Assembly: GCA_024508855.1 (NCBI GenBank) | Contig: JANINJ010000033.1 | Location: forward strand, 1-47,843 | Origin: Xanthobacteraceae bacterium | GTDB taxonomy: Bacteria; Pseudomonadota; Alphaproteobacteria; Rhizobiales; Xanthobacteraceae | Reading direction: 5' to 3' | Length of the DNA stretch: 47,843 nucleotides | Shown: positions 35,344 to 44,987 of the stretch, piece after piece | How positions within the stretch are numbered: the stretch's first letter is position 1 | Layout of the letters: each line of letters begins with the position of its first letter | Made by a program: the position numbers and the translations under genes | The notes under the pieces: model-generated | Told to the model about the DNA's origin: nothing | The model's database searches: none | The model's input: only the letters and a program-made list of their open reading frames with translations

Positions 35344-35367
35344 GATGAAAATCGACAGGATTTGAAG

Positions 35368-35910
35368 ATGAACCAGCCTGCCTCCGCCTACTTCATGGAA
35401 GAGCGTCACGATCCGAACGAGACTCACACCCTGTCGGTGCTGGTCGCCAATGAACCCGGCGTTCTCGCGCGCGTCATCGGCCTGTTCTCCGGCCGCGGCT
35501 ACAACATCGAAAGTCTCACGGTGTCGGAGACCGAGAGCCAGAAGCATGTCTCGCGTATCACGATCGTCACCACGGGCACGCCGATGGTCATCACTCAGAT
35601 CAAGCACCAGCTCGACCGCATGATCCCGGTCTATCAGGTGGTGGACATGACGCTGACCGGGCGCTCCATCGAGCGCGAATTGGCCATGGTCAAGGTGAAA
35701 GGCTCCGGCGATCAGCGCATCGAGGCGATGCGCCTCGCGGAAGTGTTTCGCGCACGCGTGGTCGACGCGACCAACGAGAGCTTCGTGTTCGAGATCACCG
35801 GCGGCACTTCCAAGATCGATCAGTTCGTCAACCTGATGCGGCCGATCGGTTTGGTCGAAGTGTCACGCACCGGCGTTGCCGCGATCGGCCGCGGACCGGA
35901 CGGAATGTAG
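35368..35910 (+). CDS. ilvH: Acetolactate synthase small (regulatory) subunit
   Basis: IlvH binds the catalytic subunit, raises its activity and confers feedback inhibition by valine. The 180-residue protein has an N-terminal ACT domain, HTLSVLVANEPGVLARV then GLFSGRGYNIESLTV near residues 18-48, and a C-terminal ALS_ss domain with KVKGSGDQRIEAMRLAEVFRARVVD and TGGTSKIDQFVNLMRP. ATG at 35368 (MNQPASAYF) is used; the frame continues upstream only into the repeat element. It is probably transcribed with ilvI. Confidence 0.95.
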   Translation: MNQPASAYFMEERHDPNETHTLSVLVANEPGVLARVIGLFSGRGYNIESLTVSETESQKHVSRITIVTTGTPMVITQIKHQLDRMIPVYQVVDMTLTGRSIERELAMVKVKGSGDQRIEAMRLAEVFRARVVDATNESFVFEITGGTSKIDQFVNLMRPIGLVEVSRTGVAAIGRGPDGM

Positions 35911-35932
35911 GCGGTTCGCGAAGAAAGCTGAC

Positions 35933-36808
35933 ATGAAGCCGGTCGATATCTTTCTTGCGGTGCTGGTCGCCGTGATCTGGGGGCTTGGATTCGTCGCCAG
36001 CCGGCTGGCGCTCGACGAATTGTCGCCTTCGATGATGACCGCGCTTCGCTTTGCGATTGCCGCCGTACCGTGCCTGTTCATCCGCAAGCCCAACGTGTCC
36101 TGGCCGGTTCTCATCGCGATCAGTCTGACCCTGTTCCTGTTTCAGTTTCTGGCACAATCCTACGGCATCGCGAAGGGCGTTCCGGTCGGGCTGACCAGCG
36201 TCATCGTGCAAAGCCAGGCACTGTTCACGGTCGCCTTTGCCGCGATCGCGTTTCGCGAGACGCCGACGCGTATTCAAGTATTCGGGATCGCCATCGCAAC
36301 GCTCGGCTTGCTGATGATCTGCGGCACGGTCGGTTTCGATTTCTCCGTCGGCGCCTTCGCGGTGCTGATGATTTCGCCGGTCAGTTTTGCCATCGGCAAC
36401 CTGCTGCTGCGATATGCCAACCATGCGCCGATGTTCGATGTGTTTGCATGGCTGTATCTGATTCCGCCGCTGCCGTTGTTTGCGCTGGCGCTGTTCGTCG
36501 ACGGCCCGCAGGCGACGTGGCACGATCTGACCCACATGACGGTAACCGGGATCGTCAGCATGCTGGCGATCGGAATTCTGACGACCAGCTTCGGCTACTG
36601 GCTGTGGGGCCGCTTGCTGCGTCAGTACACGGCTGCACAAGTGGCGCCGTTCGCGCTGCTGGTACCGTTCATCGGCGCTGCCGCGTCGGCCGTGGTGTTC
36701 CATGAGCGGTTCGGATTGCTCCGTCTCGGGGGCATGCTCACCGTGGTGTTCGGGATCGCGGTGATGCTGCTGTCGCGGCGGACGCCGGCCACAACCGGAA
36801 CGGCGTGA
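35933..36808 (+). CDS. EamA/DMT-family transporter
   Basis: The 291-residue inner-membrane protein has about ten hydrophobic helices in two repeated EamA halves, starting MKPVDIFLAVLVAVIWGLGFVASRLALDE. The family exports amino acids and other small metabolites; the LDELSPSMMTALRFA segment and the second-half FGYWLWGRLLRQYTAAQVAPFALLVPF block resemble O-acetylserine/cysteine exporters of the YdeD type. It starts 22 bases after ilvH, so cotranscription is likely. Export of branched-chain amino acids or precursors is only a guess from the context. Confidence 0.82.
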   Translation: MKPVDIFLAVLVAVIWGLGFVASRLALDELSPSMMTALRFAIAAVPCLFIRKPNVSWPVLIAISLTLFLFQFLAQSYGIAKGVPVGLTSVIVQSQALFTVAFAAIAFRETPTRIQVFGIAIATLGLLMICGTVGFDFSVGAFAVLMISPVSFAIGNLLLRYANHAPMFDVFAWLYLIPPLPLFALALFVDGPQATWHDLTHMTVTGIVSMLAIGILTTSFGYWLWGRLLRQYTAAQVAPFALLVPFIGAAASAVVFHERFGLLRLGGMLTVVFGIAVMLLSRRTPATTGTA

Positions 36809-36815
36809 GTTGGCG

Positions 36816-37424
36816 ATGATGGCAATGTCCCAACAACTGCTGATCGCCTTTATCGTGTTCGCGATCGTCGGCCTCTACACGCCGGGGCCGAATAACGTCA
36901 TGCTGCTGGCGTCGGGCCTGAACTTCGGGTTGCGCCGGACGCTGCCGCACGTTGCCGGCGTCAGTTTCGGTTTCGCGTTCCTGGTGACTGTCGTGGGGCT
37001 CGGGCTCGGCGCGGTGTTCGCGGCATATCCATTGCTGCAATCGATCCTCAAATATGCCGGCGCGGCCTATCTGGTGTATCTCGCTATCGTCATCGCGCGT
37101 TCGGGGCAGGTGACGGCCAGCAACGCATCGTCGCAGCCGCTGACGTTCTGGCAGGCTGCGCTGTTCCAGTGGATCAACGTCAAGGGCTGGGTGATCGCCA
37201 TCGGCACCATTACCGCCTACGCGGCGCTGGCCAGCTACCCCTGGAATATCCTCACCATGGCGGTCCTGCTGCTCGTGCTCGGACTGTCGTCGTCGGTGAC
37301 GTGGACCCTGTTTGGCGCGTCCCTGCAGTCGCTGGTTCGCTCGCCCGGAACGGTTCGCATCTTCAACTGGGTCATGGCGGCGTTGCTGCTGGCCTCGCTC
37401 TATCCGGTTCTGACCGAGGGCTGA
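36816..37424 (+). CDS. LysE-family amino acid exporter-like protein
   Basis: The 202-residue membrane protein has six hydrophobic helices and the LysE/RhtB signature near residues 19-38, YTPGPNNVMLLASGLNFGLRR. A second conserved stretch, FWQAALFQWINVKGWVIAIG, covers about 113-132. Members export amino acids such as lysine, homoserine, threonine or cysteine. It begins 7 bases after the EamA gene, so both are probably in the ilvI-ilvH transcript. Possible starts at 36810 (TTG), 36816, 36819 and 36825 (ATG) differ by a few residues, and I see no decisive ribosome site. Confidence 0.83.
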   Translation: MMAMSQQLLIAFIVFAIVGLYTPGPNNVMLLASGLNFGLRRTLPHVAGVSFGFAFLVTVVGLGLGAVFAAYPLLQSILKYAGAAYLVYLAIVIARSGQVTASNASSQPLTFWQAALFQWINVKGWVIAIGTITAYAALASYPWNILTMAVLLLVLGLSSSVTWTLFGASLQSLVRSPGTVRIFNWVMAALLLASLYPVLTEG

Positions 37425-37578
37425 AACAGGGTATCCGAAACAGGGCTTGGCCATGCGCAAAACCGATTTCCCCTCCGCGGCAAAATGCTTTAGACAACGG
37501 CGGAATTTTCAGCCGAGCCGCTGCGGAGGCTCGATTTCACCCGAAAACCCATCTTTCCGGGCAATCGTGCCCGCCTGA

Positions 37579-38613
<1,035 letters not shown>

Positions 38614-38638
38614 GCGCTATTCGTCATCGAAATATCGG

Positions 38639-38671
38639 AATGCGCGGGCTTGACCCGCGCATTTCTTTTTT
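38639..38671 (+). terminator. Rho-independent terminator of ilvC
   Basis: AATGCGCGGG (38639-38648) and CCCGCGCATT (38654-38663) form a perfect 10-bp stem with a 5-base loop, followed by TCTTTTTT. It ends the ilv transcript 25 bases after the ilvC stop. Confidence 0.85.
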
Positions 38672-38708
38672 GGGAAGCTCTACGCCAGATCGTACGATTT
38701 CGGAGCCG

Positions 38709-39107
38709 ATGATGCAGCGAAGACGATTGCTTCAGGCGATGACGGTCGTGGGCGTGATTGCGTGCGGATTGCCTGCGCATGCTGCCGACGACGCTCGTTA
38801 CGGCGATGAGTACCAGACTTGCGGCAAGGGCTCGACGGTCGATATCGAGCAGTGCGTCGGAAAGCTGACCAAGGCGTGGGACCAGCGGCTGAACGCAGCC
38901 TATCAGAAGCTGATAAAAAATAATCCCAAAGGCTACAAGTTGCGGATAGCCCAACGTTTGTGGGTTCAGTTCCGCAACGCCAACTGCAGATATTACGGAG
39001 CCGGCGAAGGCACCATCCGCCGTCTTGAGTTTGCCGAATGCATGCGCAGCTCCACGGCGCACCGTGCGTTGGAACTGGAAGATCTTGCGAAGGGTGAGGG
39101 CGGGTGA
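38709..39107 (+). CDS. LprI/DUF1311-type exported protein
   Basis: The 132-residue protein has a signal peptide (MMQRRRLLQAMTVVGVIACGLPAHAA, with twin-arginine-like RRR and an AHA-A cleavage site). A DUF1311 / lysozyme-inhibitor LprI-type domain follows. The domain shows CVGKLTKAWDQRLNAAYQKLI and RLWVQFRNANCRYYGAGEGT, and ends with AECMRSSTAHRALELEDL. Four Cys in the mature part could form disulfide bonds. Members include LprI, which inhibits lysozyme, but most have no known role. I start at ATG 38709; upstream codons in frame overlap the ilvC terminator. Confidence 0.8.
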   Translation: MMQRRRLLQAMTVVGVIACGLPAHAADDARYGDEYQTCGKGSTVDIEQCVGKLTKAWDQRLNAAYQKLIKNNPKGYKLRIAQRLWVQFRNANCRYYGAGEGTIRRLEFAECMRSSTAHRALELEDLAKGEGG

Positions 39108-39152
39108 GGTATCTCAATCCGAGCGGAGCATTCCGGGGATAATATGATCGGA

Positions 39153-40355
39153 CTACATGGCCTTTCCGCCAAGGCCGGTCCCGCCATAGAGCCAGGCGAG
39201 ATGGTTGTAATAGTCTTCGGACGATTTCGCTTGCATGACGGCGTTGCGCGCCATCGCATGGGCCCCGGCTGGATGATAGATGTGCTCGCCGATGGCGCGT
39301 GACTGAAGCTGGACCCGTGCAGTGCGGACCACTCGCTGCTGGCGGTAGCTTTCCAGCGCGGCCGCATGATTGTCGGGATGTGAATCCAGCATATGCGAGA
39401 GGCACACCGCGTCCTCGAGTGCCATGCATGCGCCTTGTGCGAAATACTGCATCATTGGGTGCGCAGCGTCGCCCAGCAATACCACGCGGCCGTCAACCCA
39501 ACGCTCGACGGGATCCCGATCGCACAGCACCCAGAGCTTCCAGTCTCTGCCGTGACGAATGATATTTTGCGCGCGGGGATGAACGTGCTCGAACCCCCGC
39601 ATGACCTCCTCGTGAGGCACCGGCTTTCCGGCAACCGGTTCGGGCGCGTCGTTGTGATAGGTGACGACGAGGTTGAACACCTTCCAGCCGGATAGCGGGT
39701 AGTGCACGATGTGGCATTTCGGTCCGGCCCATAGCGTCGCGGCATTCCAGCGCAAATCTTCCGGCATCTGGTCGGTCGGAATAACGGAGCGATACGTCGT
39801 ATGGCCCGAGACGCGCGGCGCACCGTCGTCGACGACCTGCTTGCGGATGTTCGACCACAGGCCGTCGGCTCCAACCAGGAGCGAGCCGTCGATGCCGTCG
39901 CCATTGGCGAGCCGCGCTCGGACGGTCGTACCATCCTGATCGTAACCGACCACCTCGCTGCGAACCCTGAGGTCGACCAGATCGTGGTTCTCGCAGGCTT
40001 TCAGGAAAACACCATGCAGGTCGCCGCGATGGACCACGGCATAAGGGTTGCCGAACCGCGCGCGGAACGCCTCGCGCAAATCGATGTGGGTGATCTCCTC
40101 GGCGGTGAGGGCATCCATGAGGCGGAGCTGATCGATATAGACAGCCATGCCGCGGGCGGCTTCGCCGACGCCGAGATAATCGAAGGCATGGAACGCATTC
40201 GGGCCGAGCTGGATTCCAGCACCGATCTCGCCAAGGGCCGATGCCTTCTCGAGAACGATGCTGCGGATTCCCTTTCGTGCGAGGCCGAGCGCGGTCGCCA
40301 GACCGCCAATTCCACCGCCGGCAATCAGCACCGGGTTTGTCGCGTGTTTGCTCAA
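39153..40355 (-). CDS. Probable 3-hydroxybenzoate 6-hydroxylase (FAD monooxygenase, TTG start)
   Basis: The 400-residue flavoprotein monooxygenase probably hydroxylates 3-hydroxybenzoate to gentisate with NAD(P)H and O2. The FAD motif GGGIGG is at residues 13-18, VHRGDLHGVFLKAC contains the DG/GD-type region, GADGLWSNIRK follows, and VLLGDAAHPMMQYFAQGA near 292-310 is the second FAD motif. It resembles salicylate hydroxylases too. I prefer the 3-hydroxybenzoate assignment because gentisate dioxygenase is encoded by the divergent operon. The start is TTG at 40355 behind GAGGGAGA; no ATG fits the N-terminus. It lies 11 bases after marR, on the same strand. Confidence 0.83.
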   Translation of the reverse strand: MSKHATNPVLIAGGGIGGLATALGLARKGIRSIVLEKASALGEIGAGIQLGPNAFHAFDYLGVGEAARGMAVYIDQLRLMDALTAEEITHIDLREAFRARFGNPYAVVHRGDLHGVFLKACENHDLVDLRVRSEVVGYDQDGTTVRARLANGDGIDGSLLVGADGLWSNIRKQVVDDGAPRVSGHTTYRSVIPTDQMPEDLRWNAATLWAGPKCHIVHYPLSGWKVFNLVVTYHNDAPEPVAGKPVPHEEVMRGFEHVHPRAQNIIRHGRDWKLWVLCDRDPVERWVDGRVVLLGDAAHPMMQYFAQGACMALEDAVCLSHMLDSHPDNHAAALESYRQQRVVRTARVQLQSRAIGEHIYHPAGAHAMARNAVMQAKSSEDYYNHLAWLYGGTGLGGKAM

Positions 40356-40366
40356 AGACGTCTCCC

Positions 40367-40876
40367 TCAGTTCATTTTCTTCATATGCGCGATGGCGTCC
40401 TCGGCCCGGAGCGGGACGCGCGAGGTTTCGTTGTTGAGATCGACCAGTTGCACGAGCAAGCCCAGCAGCACCTTGCGTTCGGAAGCTTTCAGCGGCGCCA
40501 GCATCCGCGCCTGGGCGCGATCGACCGATCCCATTACCTCTTCCAACAGGTCCGCGCCGCTGTCGGTGAGGTAAAGCAGCTTGACGCGCTTGTCCTCGCG
40601 CGCGGGTTTGCGTTGGATGTATCGTTTGGTTTCGAGCCGTTCGATAACGCTGCCAAGGGTCGAACGATCGAAGGCGATGACGGCCGAAAGGCGGGTCGCA
40701 TCAATCCCGGGATGGGCGCGAATGCCGACCAGTGCAGCATATTGCACCGGCGTCAGGTCGAAGGTCTTGCACTCTTCCATGAAAATCGAGATCGCGATCT
40801 GCTGCATGCGCCGGAACAGATATCCGGGCTTGGTGTAGACATCATCCATCGATGTCGGCAGCGTTTTCCTCCCCAT
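40367..40876 (-). CDS. MarR-family regulator, probable gentisate-locus repressor
   Basis: The 169-residue protein has a MarR winged-helix domain at about residues 20-155. The DNA-binding part is LTPVQYAALVGIRAHPGIDATRLSAVIAFDRSTLGSVIERLETKRYI, with the wing RKPAREDKRVKLLYLTDSG. Regulators of this kind bind palindromes as dimers and let go when an aromatic ligand binds. It is encoded upstream of the hydroxylase and diverges from the gentisate dioxygenase operon. A near-perfect palindrome at 40995-41029 is its likely operator, which would make it self-regulating. ATG at 40876 follows GGAAAG; ATG at 40849 is possible but worse placed. Confidence 0.87.
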   Translation of the reverse strand: MGRKTLPTSMDDVYTKPGYLFRRMQQIAISIFMEECKTFDLTPVQYAALVGIRAHPGIDATRLSAVIAFDRSTLGSVIERLETKRYIQRKPAREDKRVKLLYLTDSGADLLEEVMGSVDRAQARMLAPLKASERKVLLGLLVQLVDLNNETSRVPLRAEDAIAHMKKMN

Positions 40877-40994
40877 CGGAGCTTTCCATTCTTGCCGGAT
40901 CGGACCGGTCGCGAGCCCGGCTCCCGCAGCGGTGCGCGGGCGAGGGCCGGTGCAATCGCTGGCCGAAATCCGTCGCGCGCAGCCGATCAAGTGT

Positions 40995-41029
40995 ATTGAC
41001 AGTATACAATCGAACAGTATGCTGTCAAT
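40995..41029. promoter_or_regulatory. Symmetric face-to-face promoters with palindromic operator
   Basis: ATTGACAGTATAC (40995-41007) and GTATGCTGTCAAT (41017-41029) are inverted copies with one mismatch and a 9-base centre. Each strand carries a promoter within the palindrome: plus, TTGACA (40996-41001), 16 bases, TATGCT (41018-41023); minus, TTGACA (41028-41023), 16 bases, TATACT (41006-41001). A dimeric regulator here would block both at once. The plus promoter drives the dioxygenase operon and the minus one marR and the hydroxylase. Confidence 0.75.
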
Positions 41030-41060
41030 TAATCGACAACAATAGTGACGGGAGGCGATT

Positions 41061-42104
41061 ATGGATCACGCCATCCAGAAGACACCCGAACGTGAAGCGT
41101 TCTATCGCAAGATCGACGGCGAAAATCTTTCGGCATTGTGGACCGTGATGGGCGATCTCATCACCCCGCAGCCCAAGAGTCCGTGCCGACCTCATCTGTG
41201 GAGCTTCGATCTGATCCGCGCCTACATGATGGAAGCCGGAAAGCTGATCACGGCAAAGGAGGCCGAGCGTCGCGTTCTGATTCTGGAAAACCCCGGCCTG
41301 AAGGGGCAATCCAAGATCACGACGTCGCTCTATGCAGGCGTTCAGCTCGTGATGCCCGGTGAGGTCGCCCCCGCGCACCGCCACTCGCAATCCGCGCTGC
41401 GGTTCATCCTCGAAGGCAAGGGAGCGCATACCGCGGTCGACGGCGAGCGCACCGATATGGAGCCGGGCGATTTCGTCATCACGCCGTCGATGGCCTGGCA
41501 TGACCATGGCAATGAGACCGATGAGCCGATGTTCTGGCTGGATGGTCTCGATATTCCAATGGTTCAGTTCTTCGATGCCTCCTTCGCGGAAGGTCTTGGT
41601 GCGGACGAGCAACCGCTGTCGCGGCCGCCGGGCGACAGCTACGCCCGTTACGGTCACAACCTGCTTCCGGTCGATCTGAAGCGAAACTCGAAGACGTCGC
41701 CGGTGTTCAACTATCCTTACGTGCGGACACGCGAGGCTCTCGAACAGGCGCGCAAGCACAACGAGTGGGATCCATGCCATGGGTTGAAGCTGCGCTACAC
41801 CAACCCGGTGACGGGAGACTTTGCGATGCCGACCATTGGCACGTTTGCTCAACTGCTGCCCAAGGGCTTCAAGACTGCGCGCTATCGTTCGACCGACGCC
41901 ACCGTGTTTGCGCCGATCGAAGGCCGAGGACGGTCGCGTATCGGTGAAGAGACATTTACGTGGGGACCTCGCGATATTTTCGTGGTGCCGAGCTGGCAGT
42001 GGGTAACCCATGAGGCGGATGAAGATGCCGTTCTCTTCAGTTTCTCCGATCGGCCGGTCCACCAGAAACTCGATCTTTTCCGCGAAGATCGCGGCAACGC
42101 CTGA
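41061..42104 (+). CDS. Gentisate 1,2-dioxygenase
   Basis: This Fe(II) enzyme opens the gentisate ring between C1 and C2 to give maleylpyruvate. The 347-residue protein is a double cupin. The N-terminal cupin holds the iron-site motif PAHRHSQSALRFILEG with His106 and His108, and the third ligand His147 in SMAWHDHGNE. The C-terminal cupin is around residues 255-330 (TWGPRDIFVVPSWQWVTH). Length fits the family (about 340-350). ATG at 41061 follows GGGAGGCG. It is the first gene of the plus-strand operon, 32 bases after the promoter palindrome. Confidence 0.93.
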   Translation: MDHAIQKTPEREAFYRKIDGENLSALWTVMGDLITPQPKSPCRPHLWSFDLIRAYMMEAGKLITAKEAERRVLILENPGLKGQSKITTSLYAGVQLVMPGEVAPAHRHSQSALRFILEGKGAHTAVDGERTDMEPGDFVITPSMAWHDHGNETDEPMFWLDGLDIPMVQFFDASFAEGLGADEQPLSRPPGDSYARYGHNLLPVDLKRNSKTSPVFNYPYVRTREALEQARKHNEWDPCHGLKLRYTNPVTGDFAMPTIGTFAQLLPKGFKTARYRSTDATVFAPIEGRGRSRIGEETFTWGPRDIFVVPSWQWVTHEADEDAVLFSFSDRPVHQKLDLFREDRGNA

Positions 42105-42115
42105 AAGACGAAACA

Positions 42116-42835
42116 ATGACCGAATACGCTTTTGCGCCGCCTGCGCCTGCAACGGTCGCGATCGCCGGGGAGACCGCGCGATTTCCGGTGCGTCGCATCT
42201 TCTGCGTCGGCCGCAATTACGCGGCTCACGCGCGCGAAATGGGCAAGGATCCGGACCGCGAACCGCCGTTTTTCTTCACCAAGCCGGCCGACGCGGTGGT
42301 CGACAGTGGCGCGGTCATTCCCTATCCGCCCGAGACCAGCAACCTGCATTACGAGATCGAGTTGATTGTCGCGATCGGCCGTGAGGCTTTCGCGATCGAT
42401 CGCGAAGCGGCGCTGGATATCGTCTTCGGCTATGGGGTTGGAATCGACCTGACGCGTCGCGATCAGCAATTCGCGGCACGCGACAAGGGGCGTCCCTGGG
42501 ACTGGGGCAAGGCGTTTGATCAATCTGCTCCGATCGCACCGATGCATCGCATCAGAGATGGACAGCATCCGACGCAGGGACGTATCTGGCTCTCCGTCAA
42601 TGGGCAGATAAAGCAGGATGCCGATCTGACCGAACTGATCTGGCCAGTGCCGGACATCATCTCGATTCTGTCACGCTCCATGGTGCTCAAACCGGGAGAT
42701 CTGATCATGACCGGCACGCCAGCCGGCGTCGGCGCGATTGTCGCGGGCGACAAGGTTGCCGGCGGCATCGATGGCTTCGGCGAGATCGCCGTCACCATCG
42801 GCGCGCCCGTCGCTGGTTCATCACGCGTCGCCTGA
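42116..42835 (+). CDS. Fumarylpyruvate hydrolase (FAA hydrolase family)
   Basis: This enzyme splits fumarylpyruvate into fumarate and pyruvate at the end of the gentisate pathway. The 239-residue protein has the family signature RRIFCVGRNYAAHAREMG near residues 26-43, the metal-binding HYEIELIVAIG and YGVGIDLTRRDQQ blocks, and the late LKPGDLIMTGTPAGVG motif. It begins 11 bases after the dioxygenase stop. Maleylpyruvate must first be isomerised by a glutathione-dependent isomerase, and no such gene is visible here. Either it lies elsewhere or this hydrolase accepts maleylpyruvate directly. Confidence 0.9.
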   Translation: MTEYAFAPPAPATVAIAGETARFPVRRIFCVGRNYAAHAREMGKDPDREPPFFFTKPADAVVDSGAVIPYPPETSNLHYEIELIVAIGREAFAIDREAALDIVFGYGVGIDLTRRDQQFAARDKGRPWDWGKAFDQSAPIAPMHRIRDGQHPTQGRIWLSVNGQIKQDADLTELIWPVPDIISILSRSMVLKPGDLIMTGTPAGVGAIVAGDKVAGGIDGFGEIAVTIGAPVAGSSRVA

Positions 42836-42899
42836 CGGGCATTTATAACGGTAACGACAGTGCCCCGTTCAAGGGGCCATATCGGAGGAGGATACAATC

Positions 42900-44072
42900 A
42901 TGAAGATCGCTTCAATTGCCTTGGCATCGCTGTTGCTGCTGTCCGCTTCAGCTTCCGCTGAAGAGCCGGTGAAGATCGGGTTCATCTCGACATTCTCCGG
43001 ACCCTCGGGGCAACTCGGACAGGAATTGCTGGACGGATTTAATCTCGGCATCAAAAGCGTCGGCGGAAAACTCGGTGGACGGACGGTCGAGGTCATCAAG
43101 GGTGACGATCAGGCCAAGCCCGACGTTGGCCGCCAACTGGCGGACAAGATGATCGAAAGCGACCGCGTCCAGATCATTACCGGCATCAACTTCTCCAACG
43201 TCATGCTCGCGGTGGCCAAGCCGGTGCTGGATTCGGGAGCCTTCATCTTCAGCGTCAATGCGGGGCCGTCGCAATATGCCGGAAAACTCTGCAACGCTCA
43301 TTATTTCAACGAGTCGTTTCAGAACGACACCCTGCCGGAGGCGATGGGTCTCTATCTGAATTCCAAGCAGGCGAAGCGCGTCTACCTGATGGCGCCGAAC
43401 TATCCGGCCGGCAAGGATTTCCTCGCCGGTTTCAAGCGCACCTTCAAGGGGCAGATCGCCGGCGAAGTATATACGGCCTTCGGTCAACTCGACTACGCGG
43501 CGGAGATCGCGCAATTGCGTGCCGCGAAGCCCGACGCCGTTTTCTTCTTCTATCCGGGCGGCATGGGGATCAATTTCGTCAAGCAGTACGCCCAGGCCGG
43601 GCTGACCAAGGAGGTCAAGCTTTACGGACCGTCATTCTCGCTCGACCAGACCGTATTGCCCGGAATGGGCGACGCCGCGATCGGAGCCTACGCGTCCGCC
43701 TTCTGGACCGAAGACTTCGATAATCCGGCGAGCAAGAAATTTGTCGCTGATTTCGAGGCGGCATACGGCCGCGTTCCGTCGCCGAATGCCGCCAACGCCT
43801 ATGACGGGGCGCGGATTCTGGACGCCGCCCTGACGTCGATCGGCGGCAAGATCGAGGACAAGGCTGCTTTCCGGAAGGCGCTCGAAAACGTCAAGTTCGA
43901 TTCCGTACGTGGTCATTTCCGCTTCAACACCAACCATTACCCGATCCAGGACTCTTACCTTGCGGAGATCGTGAAGGATGCGAAGGGACGCCCGACCATG
44001 AAAAAGCTCGAACTGATCAAGGCCGATCAGGCCGATTCCTATGCGAGCCAGTGCAACATGGCGGCGCAATAG
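42900..44072 (+). CDS. ABC importer substrate-binding protein, LivK/aromatic-acid type
   Basis: The 390-residue periplasmic protein has a signal peptide of about 20 residues (MKIASIALASLLLLSASASA) and the type I receptor fold of Leu/Ile/Val-binding proteins, starting VKIGFISTFSGPSGQLG. Conserved parts include GRTVEVIKGDDQAKPDVG, NVMLAVAKPVLDSGAF, and NAANAYDGARIL. In Rhodopseudomonas-type bacteria many proteins of this family bind aromatic acids. Here the place directly behind gentisate genes points to 3-hydroxybenzoate or gentisate. ATG at 42900 has a strong GGAGGAGG site. The four genes behind it encode the other subunits. Confidence 0.88.
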   Translation: MKIASIALASLLLLSASASAEEPVKIGFISTFSGPSGQLGQELLDGFNLGIKSVGGKLGGRTVEVIKGDDQAKPDVGRQLADKMIESDRVQIITGINFSNVMLAVAKPVLDSGAFIFSVNAGPSQYAGKLCNAHYFNESFQNDTLPEAMGLYLNSKQAKRVYLMAPNYPAGKDFLAGFKRTFKGQIAGEVYTAFGQLDYAAEIAQLRAAKPDAVFFFYPGGMGINFVKQYAQAGLTKEVKLYGPSFSLDQTVLPGMGDAAIGAYASAFWTEDFDNPASKKFVADFEAAYGRVPSPNAANAYDGARILDAALTSIGGKIEDKAAFRKALENVKFDSVRGHFRFNTNHYPIQDSYLAEIVKDAKGRPTMKKLELIKADQADSYASQCNMAAQ

Positions 44073-44114
44073 CTGGGTCAGGGCAATCCGGTCACACGCA
44101 CGGGTGAGGAATAG

Positions 44115-44987
44115 ATGGACGTCGCGCTGTTCACGGAGCAGTTGTTGAACGGGGTGCAGCTCGGCGTCCAGCTTTTCCTGATGGCGGCGGGGCTCACGCT
44201 CGTGTTCGGCATCATGAACATGATCAATCTGACGCACGGATCGCTCTACATGATCGGTGCGTTCGTAGCCGCAGCGTTGTTCGGGCATACCGGCAGCTTC
44301 CTGCTGGCGCTGGTGATCGCGGTCCCGGCGACTGCGCTGGCCGGCGCGCTGCTCGAAGCGGCGGTCCTGCGTCATTTCTATCACCGCGGCCATCTCGATC
44401 AGGTGCTGGTTACGTTCGGTCTGATCCTCGTACTTAATGAGATCGTCAAGATGATCTGGGGAGCCGTTCCGGTACCCTTGCCGGTGCCGCAATTGTTGTC
44501 CGGTTCGGTGACGCTGTTCGCAGATGTGACCTATCCGAGCTTCAGACTGGCGATCCTCGGTGTGGGCGCTGTGGTTGCGCTTGGGCTCTACGCGGTAGTC
44601 GCGCATACGCGGATCGGGATGTGGGTACGCGCGGGAGCCAGCAACCGGGACATCGCGTCTGCGATGGGCGTGAACGTCGAATTGATCTTTTCACTCGTCT
44701 TCGCGGCGGGCGCGGCACTGGCGGGACTTGCCGGCATCATGGCCGGACCGATCAACGCGGTTCAGGTGGGTATGGGCGAGCCGGTACTGATCCTGGCGCT
44801 GGTGGTGACCGTGATCGGTGGCGTCGGTTCGATCAAGGGCGCCTTCATCGCCGCATTGATGATCGGTGTCGTGGACACCTTCGGCCGGGTGCTGTTGCCG
44901 CCTGCACTCGGCAGCATGATGATTTTCATGCTGATGGCGGTCATTCTGGCCTGGCGGCCGCGCGGACTGTTTCCCGTTCATGGCTGA
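44115..44987 (+). CDS. ABC importer permease, LivH type
   Basis: The 290-residue membrane protein is one of the two permeases of the importer. It has about eight helices and the LivH landmarks: LLNGVQLGVQLFLMAAGLTLVFGIMNMINLTHGSLYMIG near residues 9-47, and the coupling segment RAGASNRDIASAMGVNVELIF near 173-193, which docks on the ATPases. ATG at 44115 follows GTGAGGA. Its last codons overlap the livM-type gene by 8 bases. Confidence 0.92.
   Translation: MDVALFTEQLLNGVQLGVQLFLMAAGLTLVFGIMNMINLTHGSLYMIGAFVAAALFGHTGSFLLALVIAVPATALAGALLEAAVLRHFYHRGHLDQVLVTFGLILVLNEIVKMIWGAVPVPLPVPQLLSGSVTLFADVTYPSFRLAILGVGAVVALGLYAVVAHTRIGMWVRAGASNRDIASAMGVNVELIFSLVFAAGAALAGLAGIMAGPINAVQVGMGEPVLILALVVTVIGGVGSIKGAFIAALMIGVVDTFGRVLLPPALGSMMIFMLMAVILAWRPRGLFPVHG

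Noticed and set aside
33358-35607. A 749-codon open frame on the minus strand
   Set aside because: It lies wholly opposite ilvI and the ilvH start, is rich in Arg, His and Asp with no domain, and reflects codon-position bias of the real gene.
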